Assembly: GCA_036435485.1 (NCBI GenBank) | Contig: CM071597.1 | Coordinates: forward strand, 7,061,881 to 7,125,880 | Direction of reading: 5' to 3' | Source of the DNA: Saposhnikovia divaricata | Lineage: Eukaryota > Streptophyta > Magnoliopsida > Apiales > Apiaceae | DNA length: 64,000 nt | Part shown: one piece after another, positions 36,834 to 48,555 of the stretch | Numbering within the stretch: position 1 is the stretch's first letter | How the letters are laid out: each line of letters opens with the position of its first letter | The notes under the pieces: generated by a model | Seen by the model: the letters and a program-made list of their open reading frames with translations, nothing else | The model's database searches: none | Told to the model about the DNA's origin: nothing | Made by a program: the position numbers and the translations under genes

Positions 36834-36850
36834 TGGCGCCGCTGCCGGGG
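36834..36850 (+). promoter_or_regulatory. E2 primer binding site (tRNA-Asp type)
   Basis: TGGCGCCGCTGCCGGGG, 16 of 17 positions complementary to the plant tRNA-Asp 3' end, six bases after the LTR. Confidence 0.85.
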
Positions 36851-37658
36851 AATTAATTATTTTTCGCACCTTAATTTTTAATTTTTCGGATTAGTTTTCT
36901 TTCGCTTGCCTTATTTTTATTTTATTTTTTTTTAGGAAAGTTTGGAATTACGGGAATCTTCTCACGGAGCTCGGATTAAATTGGAATTCTTGGAAGCGTG
37001 CTTCGGTAACCCGTATCTCACTCTTTTCGCCTTTTTATTTTTAGAAAATCACAAAAAAAAATCAAAAAAATCAAAAATCACAAAAAAAAAAAAAATTGAA
37101 AATTGAAAAATCAAAAAAATTATTATTATTTGTAAATACATACTTGTGCATCATGCATTTAATCACTTAGGGCACATCATCTAGATTTTTTTATATTTTT
37201 TGTTTTTAATTTTTCGTATCTTATAATTGTGGTGATCGCTGGAGGACCCAAAGGTACGTTAAATTTTTTATTTTTTTTATTAGGACACGTAGTGTAAGCA
37301 TCCATAATTGTTTATAGTTTTGTATATATATCGTTGTTTGTTGCATTAATTAGACATTTGCCCCTAGGATTTCACGTTCAATTAGAAAGGTGCCTAAAAA
37401 TAAGCGTAATTAAGACTTATTCACGACCTTCAGTGTCTAAGGTTCGCCTGGCTGTTAAGATTCGGTGTCTAAGTGACGAGTTTGGCCTCGTGGCAATGCC
37501 TGCTCTAATCTGGCCGAATCGGTCTGAATAATTCTTAATTTACGAAATTTTTAGTGTGTCATAGGTTAGATTTTTCTTTTGATTTTTCACCATTTATTTT
37601 GTGTGTTGCATTTTCGCACTTTCTTGCTACGTGGTTTTATCATTGATCAATCTTTACC
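36851..37658 (+). other. E2 leader
   Basis: Non-coding, with A/T runs around 37035-37130. A 65-codon frame at 37334-37531 has no recognisable content. Confidence 0.5.
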
Positions 37659-39068
37659 ATGTACGTAGCATTTTGGGATCGTTATTACCAAGGTTGGGAT
37701 TTTGACGAGGAGTTAGCGGATAATACGATGTGGTATGAGTCAACTAGGGAACCTAGTGTATATAACGTGTCGTCTACTTTTAGTGATCTGCATTATAGTG
37801 AAAACGATATTGCAATCGACTCTGAATTAGATGCTCTTACTAGACGACTCGATGCCTTAGAAACCCTTAGAGGCCCTTCACACACGTCTTGGCACCCAAA
37901 TTTCAACTCCCCGACTCTCGATTTTCAACATGCCAACGCCATGTTTCAACCAACCTCTCGAAATGACCATTTTACATCGTTTTCTAATTCCGGTTGGAGA
38001 GATTATCCCGATCTCTCATGGAACCAAGGTCATAGCTATCAAACTCCACCTCCACATTTTCAAGAACCGAACTCTTATCCAATCCCGAGTCAACTTGACA
38101 CCTTAGAAAAGAGTATCGAGGCTTTATTGATTTCTCAAGCAGACTTCATGCAAACCATAACTTCTGATAGGCAAATTTTGAACTCTAATGCTCAAGCCTT
38201 ATCTAAGTTAGAATTTCAAGTAAATCAATTAGCAACCATGTGCGAGCGTGAGACGATAACCACCCCGAAACCACCCGAGGTCAACCCTGAATTTCTTATC
38301 ACTCAAAGACCTATCGATACCTTCGATGATATCAATTCTCCTAGGTCTAATGTTCAAGTTGACACTCCTTTCGGTGGTGATTTATACGAAGAAGATTCTG
38401 ATGCTGACATCATTCTTTCTCTAGGTCAAACGAAGAGTCCCGATTATTTTGAGTTTTTAGCTTCACCTAGACAACCATCATCTTCTTCTAGTGAACTTTT
38501 CATTTCATCTTCCAAACCTCTTCCCGAAAAACCCGAAGAACTTCATACTCAACCAATAGGAACTAATCTAGTTATGGAGGTTGTTTCAAGGTCAAATTTG
38601 GACGATCATGAGATTGAGTCTCTTCTTAAACAAGATTTTCAATTGCATTACGAGACCAATCGAGAGCTTCACGAATCTTTTAAGGATTTGACCTCGGAAG
38701 AGATGTTTGGAGAGATGATGAATATTTGTTCTAAATGGGAAACCCAACATAAGGATAGTTCTTGTGATCCTAATTCTGTTGGTAAAACATTTTTCGAAGA
38801 GCCACCCCCACCCGTTTCTTCATTTTCCACTCGTGCTCCATCTTTCATCGAAACTCATGATATTCATGACCAACATCTTATCGTAATTAATTTGCTTAAA
38901 CAACATAAAGAAGCGTCTAATTGGTCTATGGATGAAGTTAGGAATATGAGTTTTATTCTTGCGCCTAATCGGATCGTTCGAGTGGTCTATGCTATTTTTG
39001 TGGGTAAGTTTCTGAAATATGTTGATTGTGTTACATGTGTAGTTTTCCCTCGAGCAGGTATTGGATAG
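37659..39068 (+). CDS. E2 Gag-derived protein without capsid core (469 aa)
   Basis: The only long frame of E2. It lacks the N-terminal Gag capsid-type domain and the zinc knuckle. Residues ~95-130 carry GWRDYPDLSWNQ, like the GWRNHPN-type motif of Athila Gag. Residues ~150-195 form a probable coiled coil (SQALSKLEFQVNQLATM-like), matching the middle of the E1 and E3 Gags. From ~307 comes a module starting EVVSRSNLDDHEIESLL that is shared with E3. The end (HKEASNWSMDEVRNMS) parallels the E1 segment just before RT (FKSSIGWTIKDIKGIS). So the frame looks like gag middle plus post-protease linker, with protease and all of pol deleted. It is intact, despite having no enzyme domain. A structural or RNA-binding role is inference. 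The ATG at 37659 is the first in frame. Confidence 0.75.
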   Translation: MYVAFWDRYYQGWDFDEELADNTMWYESTREPSVYNVSSTFSDLHYSENDIAIDSELDALTRRLDALETLRGPSHTSWHPNFNSPTLDFQHANAMFQPTSRNDHFTSFSNSGWRDYPDLSWNQGHSYQTPPPHFQEPNSYPIPSQLDTLEKSIEALLISQADFMQTITSDRQILNSNAQALSKLEFQVNQLATMCERETITTPKPPEVNPEFLITQRPIDTFDDINSPRSNVQVDTPFGGDLYEEDSDADIILSLGQTKSPDYFEFLASPRQPSSSSSELFISSSKPLPEKPEELHTQPIGTNLVMEVVSRSNLDDHEIESLLKQDFQLHYETNRELHESFKDLTSEEMFGEMMNICSKWETQHKDSSCDPNSVGKTFFEEPPPPVSSFSTRAPSFIETHDIHDQHLIVINLLKQHKEASNWSMDEVRNMSFILAPNRIVRVVYAIFVGKFLKYVDCVTCVVFPRAGIG

Positions 39069-40412
39069 TAAATATTCGTTTTGTACCTCCCATAGTAGAA
39101 TGTAGGTATGGGGGAGTTACATTGTGTGCGTGCGTGAGTTGTTTTCTTTCGTGATTTTTAGAAGTTTTCAGTCTCCGTCATCCCTTATCAGGTATTATCT
39201 CCTCTTTCTCTTCGTTTCTCTTGCATTTTGCATACATTGAGGACAATGCATGATTTAGGTATGGGGGAGGGTTTTAGTGTAAATACATAAAATTGAAAAA
39301 TCCAAAAAAATTGAAAAATTTTAAAAATCCAAAAATAGAGATATTTTAGCACTAGTTGTCCTTCCCACTCTTTAAATTCCAGAACTAGTTGGTGTTGACT
39401 ATTTTTCAAAAATTATATGTATAATGCCTTTAGATAATTTGAGCGTAGTCAGGTAAGGTTGTTCCTCATGAAACTTGTGTCGAACAAATTTTTGCTTAAA
39501 AGTCCAAGACGGCACATTTGCACAAGACTTTTGATGGAAAAATTGTATAGGAATGTTATTCGATACCTGAGAGAGAACCCACATGTTAGAACAATGTCGA
39601 ATCAAACCTTTGCGAAATTTGGTTCGTATAGTGTCATATATATATATATATATATAAAAAAAAAAAGACAAAAGAAAAAAGAGAAAAAAAAAAAAAAAAA
39701 AAAAGAGTCAATAAATATTTGTAGTTGTAAAAGTGCTAGTGTGATTTTGTAATAATAAATTCTTAGTAGGGAAATCGGCTAGGTTGGGCTCATTGATAAC
39801 CCGAGTAAGTAAGTCCGAGGGGACTTTGTGCCTAGCAACCTAAGGTCCTTTATGATCTGGGATTGTTGACCTAAAACTCGCTAAATGGGTATTGATGCAA
39901 AAGTCTTTTGGGACCTCAACCATTGCACAGTCGGTCTAACTACTAAGAACGTGAAGTTTGGCTAGAACCTTGTTTTGATAGAGATTGGGTCAGTTCAATA
40001 TTGGTTGAAAAAGAGAAAATGTTCGTATGCAGTTAATCCATCATAGGCCTTAAATTCACTACACACCTTGGGATTTTTTGTAAATTTTTAGTCTAATCAA
40101 GTGGATTGTGGGAACCTATAACTTGGCTATTATTAGAATGATCTTTAAGGCATATATTTTCCTACAAAATTGTTTTGTTGACACCAATGAAAGCTAGAGT
40201 GAAAGAGGAAAGTTGGATACTTGCTGATTTATCTCAAAGATTTTATGGGTATATCTTCTGTAAACCCTTAGGAGACAACACTCCTCCTGTAGAGATCGTC
40301 TATAGGTTTAACGGGTTGGTAAACCTAAAATTACCCGTCACACCTACGAAAAGGAGTATAGGACTTTTTATCTAGATTTTCTTTTTATTTTACTCGAGGA
40401 CGAGCAAAAGAT
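39069..40412 (+). other. E2 3' non-coding region with conserved blocks
   Basis: Two extra polypurine-like tracts (TAGGTATGGGGGAG at 39102-39115 and 39256-39269), a (TA)n/A-rich run at 39640-39705, and a block at 39787-39899 containing GACCTAAAACTCGCTA that is shared with E3. Confidence 0.65.
40175..40375 (+). CDS. Small frame beside the E2 3' polypurine tract (66 aa)
   Basis: Placed exactly like the small frames of E1 and E3. It shares GYI and a similar spacing, and the underlying DNA (GATTTTATGGGTATATC...) aligns loosely with theirs. Protein similarity is weak. Coding status is uncertain. Confidence 0.25.
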   Translation: MLTPMKARVKEESWILADLSQRFYGYIFCKPLGDNTPPVEIVYRFNGLVNLKLPVTPTKRSIGLFI

Positions 40413-40427
40413 AGGTATGGGGGCATT
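40413..40427 (+). promoter_or_regulatory. E2 3' polypurine tract
   Basis: AGGTATGGGGGCATT abuts the 3' LTR. ACTCGAGGACGAGCAAAAG lies just upstream at 40392-40410, identical to the box beside the E1 tract. Confidence 0.8.
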
Positions 40428-42462
40428 TGATAAGTGCATAATTTTGCATATTTTTATTGCCTATTTATTGTTTGAATTCGTATTTTAATAAATTATTTTG
40501 TTGCATTTCAGGAAATTCAAGAAAAATTGAAGAAATTGCAAAATAAAGAAATAAAGGTCAAAGAAGAGAAAAAGAAGAAGAAGAAGGACCAAAATAGAAG
40601 AAAAGGAAAGAAGAGGGAGTTTGGTGCAAAAGCTGAATTTTTATTTAAAAACTAAAAAAGAAAAAAAAATAAATAAAAAAATAAAAATAAAAATGGAGGG
40701 CTAGGATTTAATCCCACCAAACAAAAATGAATGGTGGGGATTAATCCACACCAACCACAAATCTCCTTTAAATAGCCTTAATTTCCCTTGTAAAAGAGCA
40801 ACTTGGAATTAGGAGTAGATTAGGCTTAGGATCAGTTTTAGTTTCCTCCAAAAATTTATAGTTGTAATATATATTTGTAAGCATTTATTTTGAATTATTA
40901 GTTAATATTTTCTGCTGCACTCATTTTAATTGGTTCGGTTTATTATTATTATCAGAATTTTAATTCCTGTACCCATTTTCATAAACATAAGTACATAATA
41001 TCTTCCCTGTTCTCTTTTGTTTTCACTGCAAACATCAATTTCCATCTCCTCCCTCATCCAATTTCTCTTGTCTCGCGCCCTCTCCTTCCTATTTGTTAAT
41101 CCCGATTTCTTTCTTGCCCATTTCCCTTTCTTCTTACTGCTGGTACACACGCAAACACCCGCTCCTGTCTTCCTTTTCGTTGTTTTTTTTTATAAACCCA
41201 ACAGAACTATCCCCTCCTCCTTTCGTCGATTTCTGTCGAGTTTTTTCTTCAAGATTACGAATTGTTACTGAGTTTGGATTCATTGTTTTTGGGGTTTATG
41301 AGTCTTGTTGTTTCGATTGTTTTTGCTGAGTGCTTGTTTCGTTTTCTGTGGTTTCATTCTTGCGGTTGAATTGTTACGTTTCTGAGTTTTCCGAATGCTG
41401 TGTAATGCTGAGTTTTGTTGATTTCCGATTCTCGAGTTCTTGGTTCTGTTGTGCCGTTTTGTCTATAGCTTTTAGAGTTCTGAGTTCTGAGTTTTGTGCC
41501 GTTTTTGATTTAAATCAAGTTCTTGTTCTTAAGATGAGTTTGTTGTTTGGTCTGTTTGGTACACAGGGTCTGTTTGGTTTTGTTCTAGTCACCAATGTTG
41601 CTGGGTTGCTTGTTGCTGTCTAACTATTGTTCTAAGTTGTTTTGTGGCTGCTGTTTTCATAGTATTATGATCGTTAAGTAATTTTTCATAGTTTGTGTTC
41701 CTTGTTTTACCGAGTTGTGGTCGAGTTAGAAGTCTGGAAGTTTGTAATGTTCGATTAAGTCATTGCCAAGTATCTTATTGTTTTTGTCACTAAGTTTCTA
41801 TGTGTCTAAGTCCATGTGCTTGTTTTTAGTTCCGAACTGCTAGCTGTGGTATTTCGCTGTGTTGTCAATGAGTTTGTTCTTGTCCGAATAGTATCCACGT
41901 TGCTGCGATGCGATTTTGTCGAGTCTGTGTGTGATTAATCTAATGACGAGTTGCTGTGATTGTTTGAGTTGTTGTAATTGTTTGCTAAAATCTGTTTGAT
42001 GATTTCTGCCTTTGCTGCAAAGTTTTAAGTCATGATGCCGAGTCTGTCTGTCTTGGTTAAGTTTTCTGTAAATAAAAAAATAATAATTCAAAAATAAATT
42101 TCGAATTCAGAATTTTTAGTAGTGATTTAATTTTTGTGTTTGATTAATTTGTATAAAAATAGAGTAATTAATTTCTTTTTAATAGTAATTTATCAATTAA
42201 GATTTTTATCTTCTTTTGAATTTTAAATTGTTAAATTAAATTTAGATTAGATTAAATCCTCTTTTTGTAATAGTTTAAATTTTCTTTTAGGAAAAAAAGA
42301 AAAAATAAAAATCCAAATTTACAAAAATCCCAACTTGTTCTAATCCGCCTAAATTAAAAGTTAAGGTTTTGCGAAAATATTATTCCCTGTGGATCGAATC
42401 TTAAATATTAAAACGATGATCGTGCGCTTGCGATATTTAATTGTACCATTTCCGCCACATCA
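40428..42462 (+). repeat. E2 3' LTR (2,035 bp)
   Basis: Same length and ends as the 5' LTR. All short frames inside it repeat those of the 5' LTR residue for residue. Confidence 0.93.
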
Positions 42463-43169
42463 AACACCCCAGCTATCTACATGCCGGATACCAGCTATAG
42501 ACATGCCGAAAGTGAAAACCTCCAAAAAATGATGAACCATCTTTGGTTGTGAGTGGTGAGCTCTTGCAATAATCTTCACCGTCCTAGCTTCGATGCAGTC
42601 TTTCCAGATCCCCCAAGACATTAACAAAGTTATTCTCAGCAAATCCAACCACGAACATAGAGATACATAATTACTTAAAAACATAAAACACTCCAAACCA
42701 TTCCAGAAGGAGAGACACCTGCCAAAAGGCAAGACGATAACCAAAAATTCAAAGACCTCGGAATGACACCAAATTTTGGTATGATGTTAAGGAGGAGAAT
42801 TTGAATCTCAATGTATTTTTTATTTTTGGAATCGGACTCAAAACCAAGGTAGATCTGAGAAATAAATTCTAGATGTTTAGCTATGGTTTGATTTTTATTT
42901 AAACAAAACTGAAAACAAAAACAAGAAAGGAGATTAGATGATTGGGGAGAGAATTGGAGGGTGGTTTGATGGGGGAAAAATGGAGAAGAAGGGTGGCCGG
43001 CGGCGGCTTAAACATATAGATGAGAGTCGACTCTCATGTATAGGAGAGGAGAGAGTTTGGTTGCCCACTTAGGTGCACTTACTGCTCCTTTTTTTGCATT
43101 GGGGTATTATGATAAAGCTTTAAAATTTTAATATGAGGATACGCAACTACAGTTGGGGTAAAACCCATA

Positions 43170-43735
43170 AATCCTAAACCCTAAATTCGTATACGGCTTA
43201 TTTGTCGTTCCGAATATTTTTAAACTCAAAATGGAACTGTTGAACCCAAAGGTTAACCGTTGAAAACCCGAGGGAATACAGATAAAATTTCAAAATTTTA
43301 ATTAAAAAATTGAATCCGGCGGCCTGATTTTTAAAAGCTAACGCGTTTAAAAATCAGGATAAGTTAGGGTTTAGGGTCTAGGGTTTAGGGTGTATACGAT
43401 TTATTCGTCGTTCCGAATATTTCTAAACCCAAAATGGAATCGTTGAACCCAAAGGTTAACCGTTGAAATCCCAAGGGAATGTAGATAAAATTTAAAAATT
43501 TTAATTAAAATATTGAATCCGGCAGCCTGATTTTTAAACGCTAAGATTTTTAAACGCGTTAGGATAAGTTAGGGTTTAGGGTCTAGGGTTTAGGGTTGTA
43601 AACAACCATAAACCCTTTACAAACCTAAACCCTAGACCCTAAGTTTGCATACGATTTATTCGTCATTTTGAATATTTCTAAACCCAAAATGAAAAAGTTG
43701 AACCCCAAAATTTAACCGTTGAACCTGAGTGAATG
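43170..43735. repeat. Three-unit tandem repeat with interstitial telomere words
   Basis: Units start near 43187, 43390 and 43647 (GTATACG..TTATTCGTC..CGAATATTT). Between them stand AGGGTTTAGGGTCTAGGG-type tracts (43367-43391, 43569-43596) and the inverted form CCTAAACCCTAGACCC (43624-43640). TTTAGGG is the plant telomere unit. Confidence 0.8.
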
Positions 43736-45115
43736 CAAATAAATTTAAAATTATTATACAATTTTTACATGAAGGATACGCATTTACTGTTTGAGTATCA
43801 GGCTAACACGCATAAGGCAATGGGGGTATCAGGATATAGGATATAGTCTGAGAACTAAGTGTGAACAATACGCATAATCGTAATACGTATCATGCAACAC
43901 GCATGTACAGATTGGGTATAGCAAAGACGCAGCTCTCTATTGGGTATTAGAATTGGTAATTTGAACAACCTTCCCCGAGAATTGGTAATTCTATATATTT
44001 TTATGAAAAAGTCGTTATTTTTAGCATTAATTCTAGAAGTTGCCATCTTGAATTTACACAACTTAGAATTGTCGAAATTTGTCGGTAGAATGGTGAAGAG
44101 GCTATCGATTTCGATGGTGTATGTCTTTTCAATTATAATTATTTTTAAAACTCTCTGATCATAGTTTCTAGGTATCTAATAGTAGGTAATAATTTTGATT
44201 GTTTTATTAAATTTTGTGTTTAACTTGTTTTTGGTTAATATAGATCAAACTTAATAAATTTTTATATAATTTTTTATCATTAACTCTAGAATGGTTGATA
44301 GATTTAACCTTGGTTAGAAGATGGGTAATTAAATTATAAAAGGAAATGTGTTAGATATAATGTTATTGGTCTAAAATTTAGGATTAGATTCTGATTGTTT
44401 CTAAAATAATTCATAATTTTGTGATTGGTTAACTGATATGTGGTAGACTCAAGTATTATAATAAAGGATGAGAACTGACTTTTTTCCCTATGTTTCACAT
44501 TTTTGCTAGCTACTTATTTTATAGAATATTTGTTGGGGAAAATCATAGAGACAAGACCTCACAATGACCCCAAAAGAACTAAGATAAAAACAAGCCAAAA
44601 GTAGATAAATGTAAGTAAAGAAATCACCTGATGATTTGATGGTTTACTATTTTTATCAGTTGGTAGCTAGCTTTACACCATAAACTCTAAAATATTTACC
44701 CTTCTGTTGTAAGAAATAATCAAAATGATACAACTCCTCATATAAAAGGGCATTGCTAAAAAAGAAAAGAGAACTCAAGGGGAAGGCTATTCATCATACA
44801 TTGTAATAGAGACCCCTGACAAGATTATCAGAAGTTCAGTCTACATTTTTCTTTCAAACTACCATTACTTCACAATTTCAGCAAGGTCTAATATAAAGTG
44901 GCACACATATAGAGTTCGAAAACAAGACGATATATAAGTAACATTGATGAACGCTGTAACTACTACAAGCTCTGAAAACCATCATTTCTTCTCACTCTCC
45001 AGCTTGCCATCTGCCATAAAAAGTAACAAGTAACTGCAATAAGTTATATTTTCCCAAACAGTAGTAAGTAATATTGATGAATTTTTTTTATACCTTCTGG
45101 AGTAGAACCATGTAC
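43736..45115. other. AT-rich DNA; 3' side of the LOB-like gene
   Basis: No supported gene. 43770-43930 has ACGCAT-type words. A plausible 3' exon of the minus-strand gene lies at 44990-45014 (after ATGGCAG). Confidence 0.4.
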
Positions 45116-45634
45116 TCATCTGCTGACTTTCCTGGCAACTTTCCGGGCAACTTTCCGGGCAACCAAAGGTATATTCACTGGATCAGATTGAAGCCATGCA
45201 CAAATGCAAAAGAGATTGTCCCGACATTTATTAATCTCTTCCGCATTCTTGCATTCTTCCGCTAGTCCAAGCAGTTGATTTTTTCGAAAAAATTTGTTGA
45301 TCAAACAAGCCTCCACTTTGGTGCTGCTGGTTGGAAACATCATCCTATAAGAGCAGTCAGGGCCGCACGGACGACTGATACCCGTGCAGGCCCCACATTT
45401 AGCAGCACGTTTGCGTTTCTTACGTGCTCCTTTAGCCTGCTTAGGCTGCTTCTCAGAAATAGGATTTCTGCTACTCGGTTCTCCAGAATCCTGTTGCAAG
45501 TTAAAGATTAGTACAGGACCAACTACTACTATACAGACATACATACACACATGGTTGTTACGTCCGAGTCGAGTCGACCGGGGTGCTCGGCTAGTCGAGT
45601 CGTGACTAGTCGTGACTAGTCGACATGATATACA

Positions 45635-45676
<42 letters not shown>

Positions 45677-48555
45677 CTTAATGTATATAATATATTTGTG
45701 TTCTAACTTCTAGCTTCTAAGTTCTAACAAACTTTTTTCCCTTTCTCTTATATGTATAGGAAATCTTAAACCTATGAAGATAAAGACCACAAAAATATTG
45801 AAAGAAGACTAGAGAAAGAAGAGAAGAAATTATGTAATCTAATTCTAATTTAGAAATTTTTAACTATTGTACAAACAAAAAGATTACTAAATCGATGATT
45901 CAATTATCAAATTCTTCCAAACCACTTGAACAAAGTAAATCCACGAGATCACAACCACACAGAGCAGTTTTGCCACACTGCATAGCAGGGGCCAGCTGCT
46001 GCAAGACTGGAGAGCAGTGGCTGCAGTTGCAGTCTCCACTGCACAGTGCACAGAATGAAAAAACAAGTAAACTGCTTAACTGAGGTCTGAGAACAAAAAA
46101 ACAGTGCAGAAAATCCAGAAATAAAATTGTAGATTTTAAAATCTGGGCAGATGCAAAACAAGTAAACAGTGCACAGAATGAAAAAACAAGTAAACTGCAT
46201 AAGTGAGGTCTGAGAACAAAAAAACAGTGCAGAAAATCCAGAAATAAAACAGTGCTGAAAATCTAGAAATAAAATTGCAGAATGCAGATTTTAAAATCTG
46301 GGCAGATGCAGAATTTAAATATCATCATAGAGATTCAATATATCATCTCTGTCGCGGATTTCATCATTTCTCTCGTTATTAGTGTTTGGTCTATAGCTAA
46401 AATCAAACATGAGCAAGAACTACATGAGCAAAGAAGATCGCAATCAAACATGAGCAAAGAACTACGTCAAATTGAAACACAATCACGGACCGACACAACA
46501 AGAAATAGGACTACATATCCGCATATATACATGCAGCTAATATTCATTTACATACTGACTCTTATTGGAATAGCAACAATTCGGCCAACTACTATAACAC
46601 AGGATATAACAGAGACTGCATCAGTTTTATTGTGAACATAAAATTGACTCGTATTGGTAATATTCATATGACTGGCTCTTCCACAATAGAAGATAGATGA
46701 ATGTGAATGTAACAAACTAGCAACTAACAATAAATATCAAACACAATAATTCAAAAGAGACTGCAGTTCAAAACATTCTAGCCATTGTAGTGCGATATAA
46801 AGAAAATAATATCCATCAATCAGCTCAATAGAGAAAGTCTAACAAAACAAAGAGACACTAAAACTGAAACGTATATGGACTGATATCTCTTACTAGAAGT
46901 GCTGTAGTTCAATAATCTGGCTTTGAATAAAGGATATTCTGTTAGGCATACTACTCCAAGGGCACATGGCATGAGATTTAGAAGAGACTAAATACAAATG
47001 AGTAATAATGTATGTTTAAAGGATAACAGTGACAGCTTTTGTGGCTGTCCTTTTTAGGGTTTGTTTGCTCATCATGTGCATGCAACAAACAACTTTTTGA
47101 AGTGCGAGGAAAAACTGTGTAACAACTCACAGTATCTGTTTGTGTGAAAGGAAGTATCTAGTTAGGGGAAAATATCATGATCATTTTGTTAATTTTACAG
47201 TGATTCAGAAAGTACTGAAATATCTCGAAGATGGGTGCTGTTTGAAATTATATAATAACATTAAAGTTCTCCCTCGGATTGGCTAACAGATTAAAGAATT
47301 AAAGCCCCAATCAAGGCTGGATTTCAGCAATGAATAATCTGATGTGTGCTTAATGGATAGCCAGGAAGGAAGACATTTCAAAAGTCAGAGGATCCTTCAA
47401 ACATAATTTTACCTATCAGAGGTTTAAGTTTTCAGCTGGCCAAATGCAGATGCAATGTTAGAACATGAAAAGGGAAAAATTGAGCAATAATTCGAAATCG
47501 TTACCGTCTCATAAATTGAACATGATTAAAATAAGATAAGTAGTTGGCAACTACAATATGAGTCTATACTTGTGAAACGTGTCAAGTCACTACATAAAAA
47601 CAGCTAAGGAAATGTAAACATTTCCAAGACAACTTTCCTAATAAGGCCACACTAGACACTAGTAGCATGCAGTTTTTCTATATCGTGCTCTAAGATTGAT
47701 TTGTGAAGGCGCAACCAAATAAATATTAATGCACAAATATTAAATGAGAAGAATATCGATTATACTAATGTCATATTGCAAACCCTTCCCTAAATAGGAG
47801 TAAGAAAGAACCAAATTACTCACCAAGGGAGAAGTTCTACATACAAGACTTTCTTTTTTCGTTATCAGTAGTACTATATTGTGGTATTTTCTTGCTTCAG
47901 ATTTCTTCTTCCAACAGATCTATAGCCATATGTTCCTATGCTTCTTAACTTAAGTTAAAGTTTTCTCTTCTGTCAACTTTCCTGTTGTCTTCCCTTTCAA
48001 GTCTTTCTTTATCAAAATTAACTAGGATTTGTAGATATATCAGCAAAATTGGATGTATGTTTCAGGATGAGACATCACTAATATGGTATACACTATACTG
48101 GACTGCGGGAGAAAAAGATTCAGTTGAGACATGTTTCTAGGCTTATTCCTGGGCAACAGACTGTATGTTTTTGATGTTTCAAACTTTATGTGCTCATACA
48201 TGCGGTCAACTTCAACTTTCAATTTTTTGCTTCTAGTAATTGAATTTTAGTTTGCCTATATACATTACTTACAGGGACTAAATCCAAATACTTAAATACT
48301 AAGAATTATCTAAAATCTATGCTTTTGGATTTTAGTAATTAAAATTTTAGTTTACAAATTGACTCGTATTGGAATTTATGCTTACAAATTGACTCGTATT
48401 GGAATAGCAACAATTCATCCAACTACTATACAGGATGGTTCTGGTTCTGTACAAAAATATAACAGAGAGAGAGAGAGAGAGACCTCTTCTTCAAGCACAG
48501 AAGTAGGAGAATCAACAAGAGCTTCCTCCTTCACATGCGTCCCATTTTCCGCCAT
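45116..48555 (-). CDS. Cys-rich LOB-domain-like protein, two or more exons
   Basis: Exon 1 48555-48484 (24 aa, MAENGTHVKEEALVDSPTSV...), exon 2 45490-45116, joined in phase 0 over a ~3 kb intron. Exon 2 has a basic nuclear-signal-like KGARKKRKRAAK and CGACTGISRPCGPDC, which fits the CX2CX6CX3C zinc motif of LOB/LBD transcription factors. A segment reminiscent of the LBD GAS/helix region follows, ending CAWLQSDPVNIPL (LBDs have ...RDPVYG at this place). The rest is diverged, so LBD membership is a proposal. The end is odd: a 12-base unit GTTGCCCGGAAA is repeated three times (VARK VARK VARK), then a stop. In the next frame a coding-like GKSADEYMVLLQK continues to a GT, suggesting the natural C-terminus was lost by a frameshift. 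The donor after exon 1 (GAG/GTCTCT) is weak. Confidence 0.45.
45560..45672. repeat. GACTAGTCG-type repeat and (AT)n run in the intron
   Basis: Repeated CGAGTCG, GTGACTAGTC units at 45561-45622, then an (AT)n tract at 45637-45672. Confidence 0.7.
46033..46320. repeat. Imperfect tandem repeat, period ~123 bp
   Basis: GTGCACAGAATGAAAAAACA recurs at 46046 and 46169, followed each time by AAGTAAACTGC, TGAGGTCTGAGAAC and CAGTGCAGAAAATCCAG. A partial third set of words ends near 46315. Intronic; frames over it are not genes. Confidence 0.75.
46321..48483. other. Long intron of the LOB-like gene
   Basis: No additional gene seen. AAATTGACTCGTATTGGAAT occurs at 46640-46658 (partly), 48355-48374 and 48388-48407, so parts of the intron are locally duplicated. 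A (GA)n tract lies at 48466-48482. Confidence 0.45.

Larger units (their letters stand above)
34793..42462 (+). mobile_element. E2: non-autonomous Athila-related LTR element, 7,670 bp, identical-looking LTRs
   Basis: Bounded by TGATAAG...CACATCA with an exact 5-bp target duplication AACAC (34788-34792 and 42463-42467). The two LTRs are each 2,035 bp at a constant offset of 5,635, with no difference in the parts I compared. It has a tRNA-Asp-type primer site and a 3' polypurine tract. The 3.6 kb interior encodes only a 469-aa Gag-derived protein; no protease, RT, RNase H or integrase is present. It must depend on enzymes of another element. The LTR identity means a very recent insertion. Confidence 0.92.
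34445..43094 (-). mobile_element. LINE-derived retroposon (~0.97 kb net) split by E2
   Basis: Flanked by a 16-bp target duplication TGCATTGGGGTATTAT at 34429-34444 and 43095-43110. On the minus strand it begins with a GC-rich leader (GCCGCCGCCGGCCACCC near 42993-43010) and ends ...GCATTTTGTCA followed by an A run at the left border. Its two halves are 34445-34792 and 42463-43094. It carries an internal tandem duplication around CCAGCTATCTACATGCCGG, one copy on each side of E2. No RT frame. Confidence 0.75.

Noticed and set aside
46282..46635. 117-codon frame on the plus strand
   Set aside because: Overlaps intronic tandem repeats; no recognisable domain.
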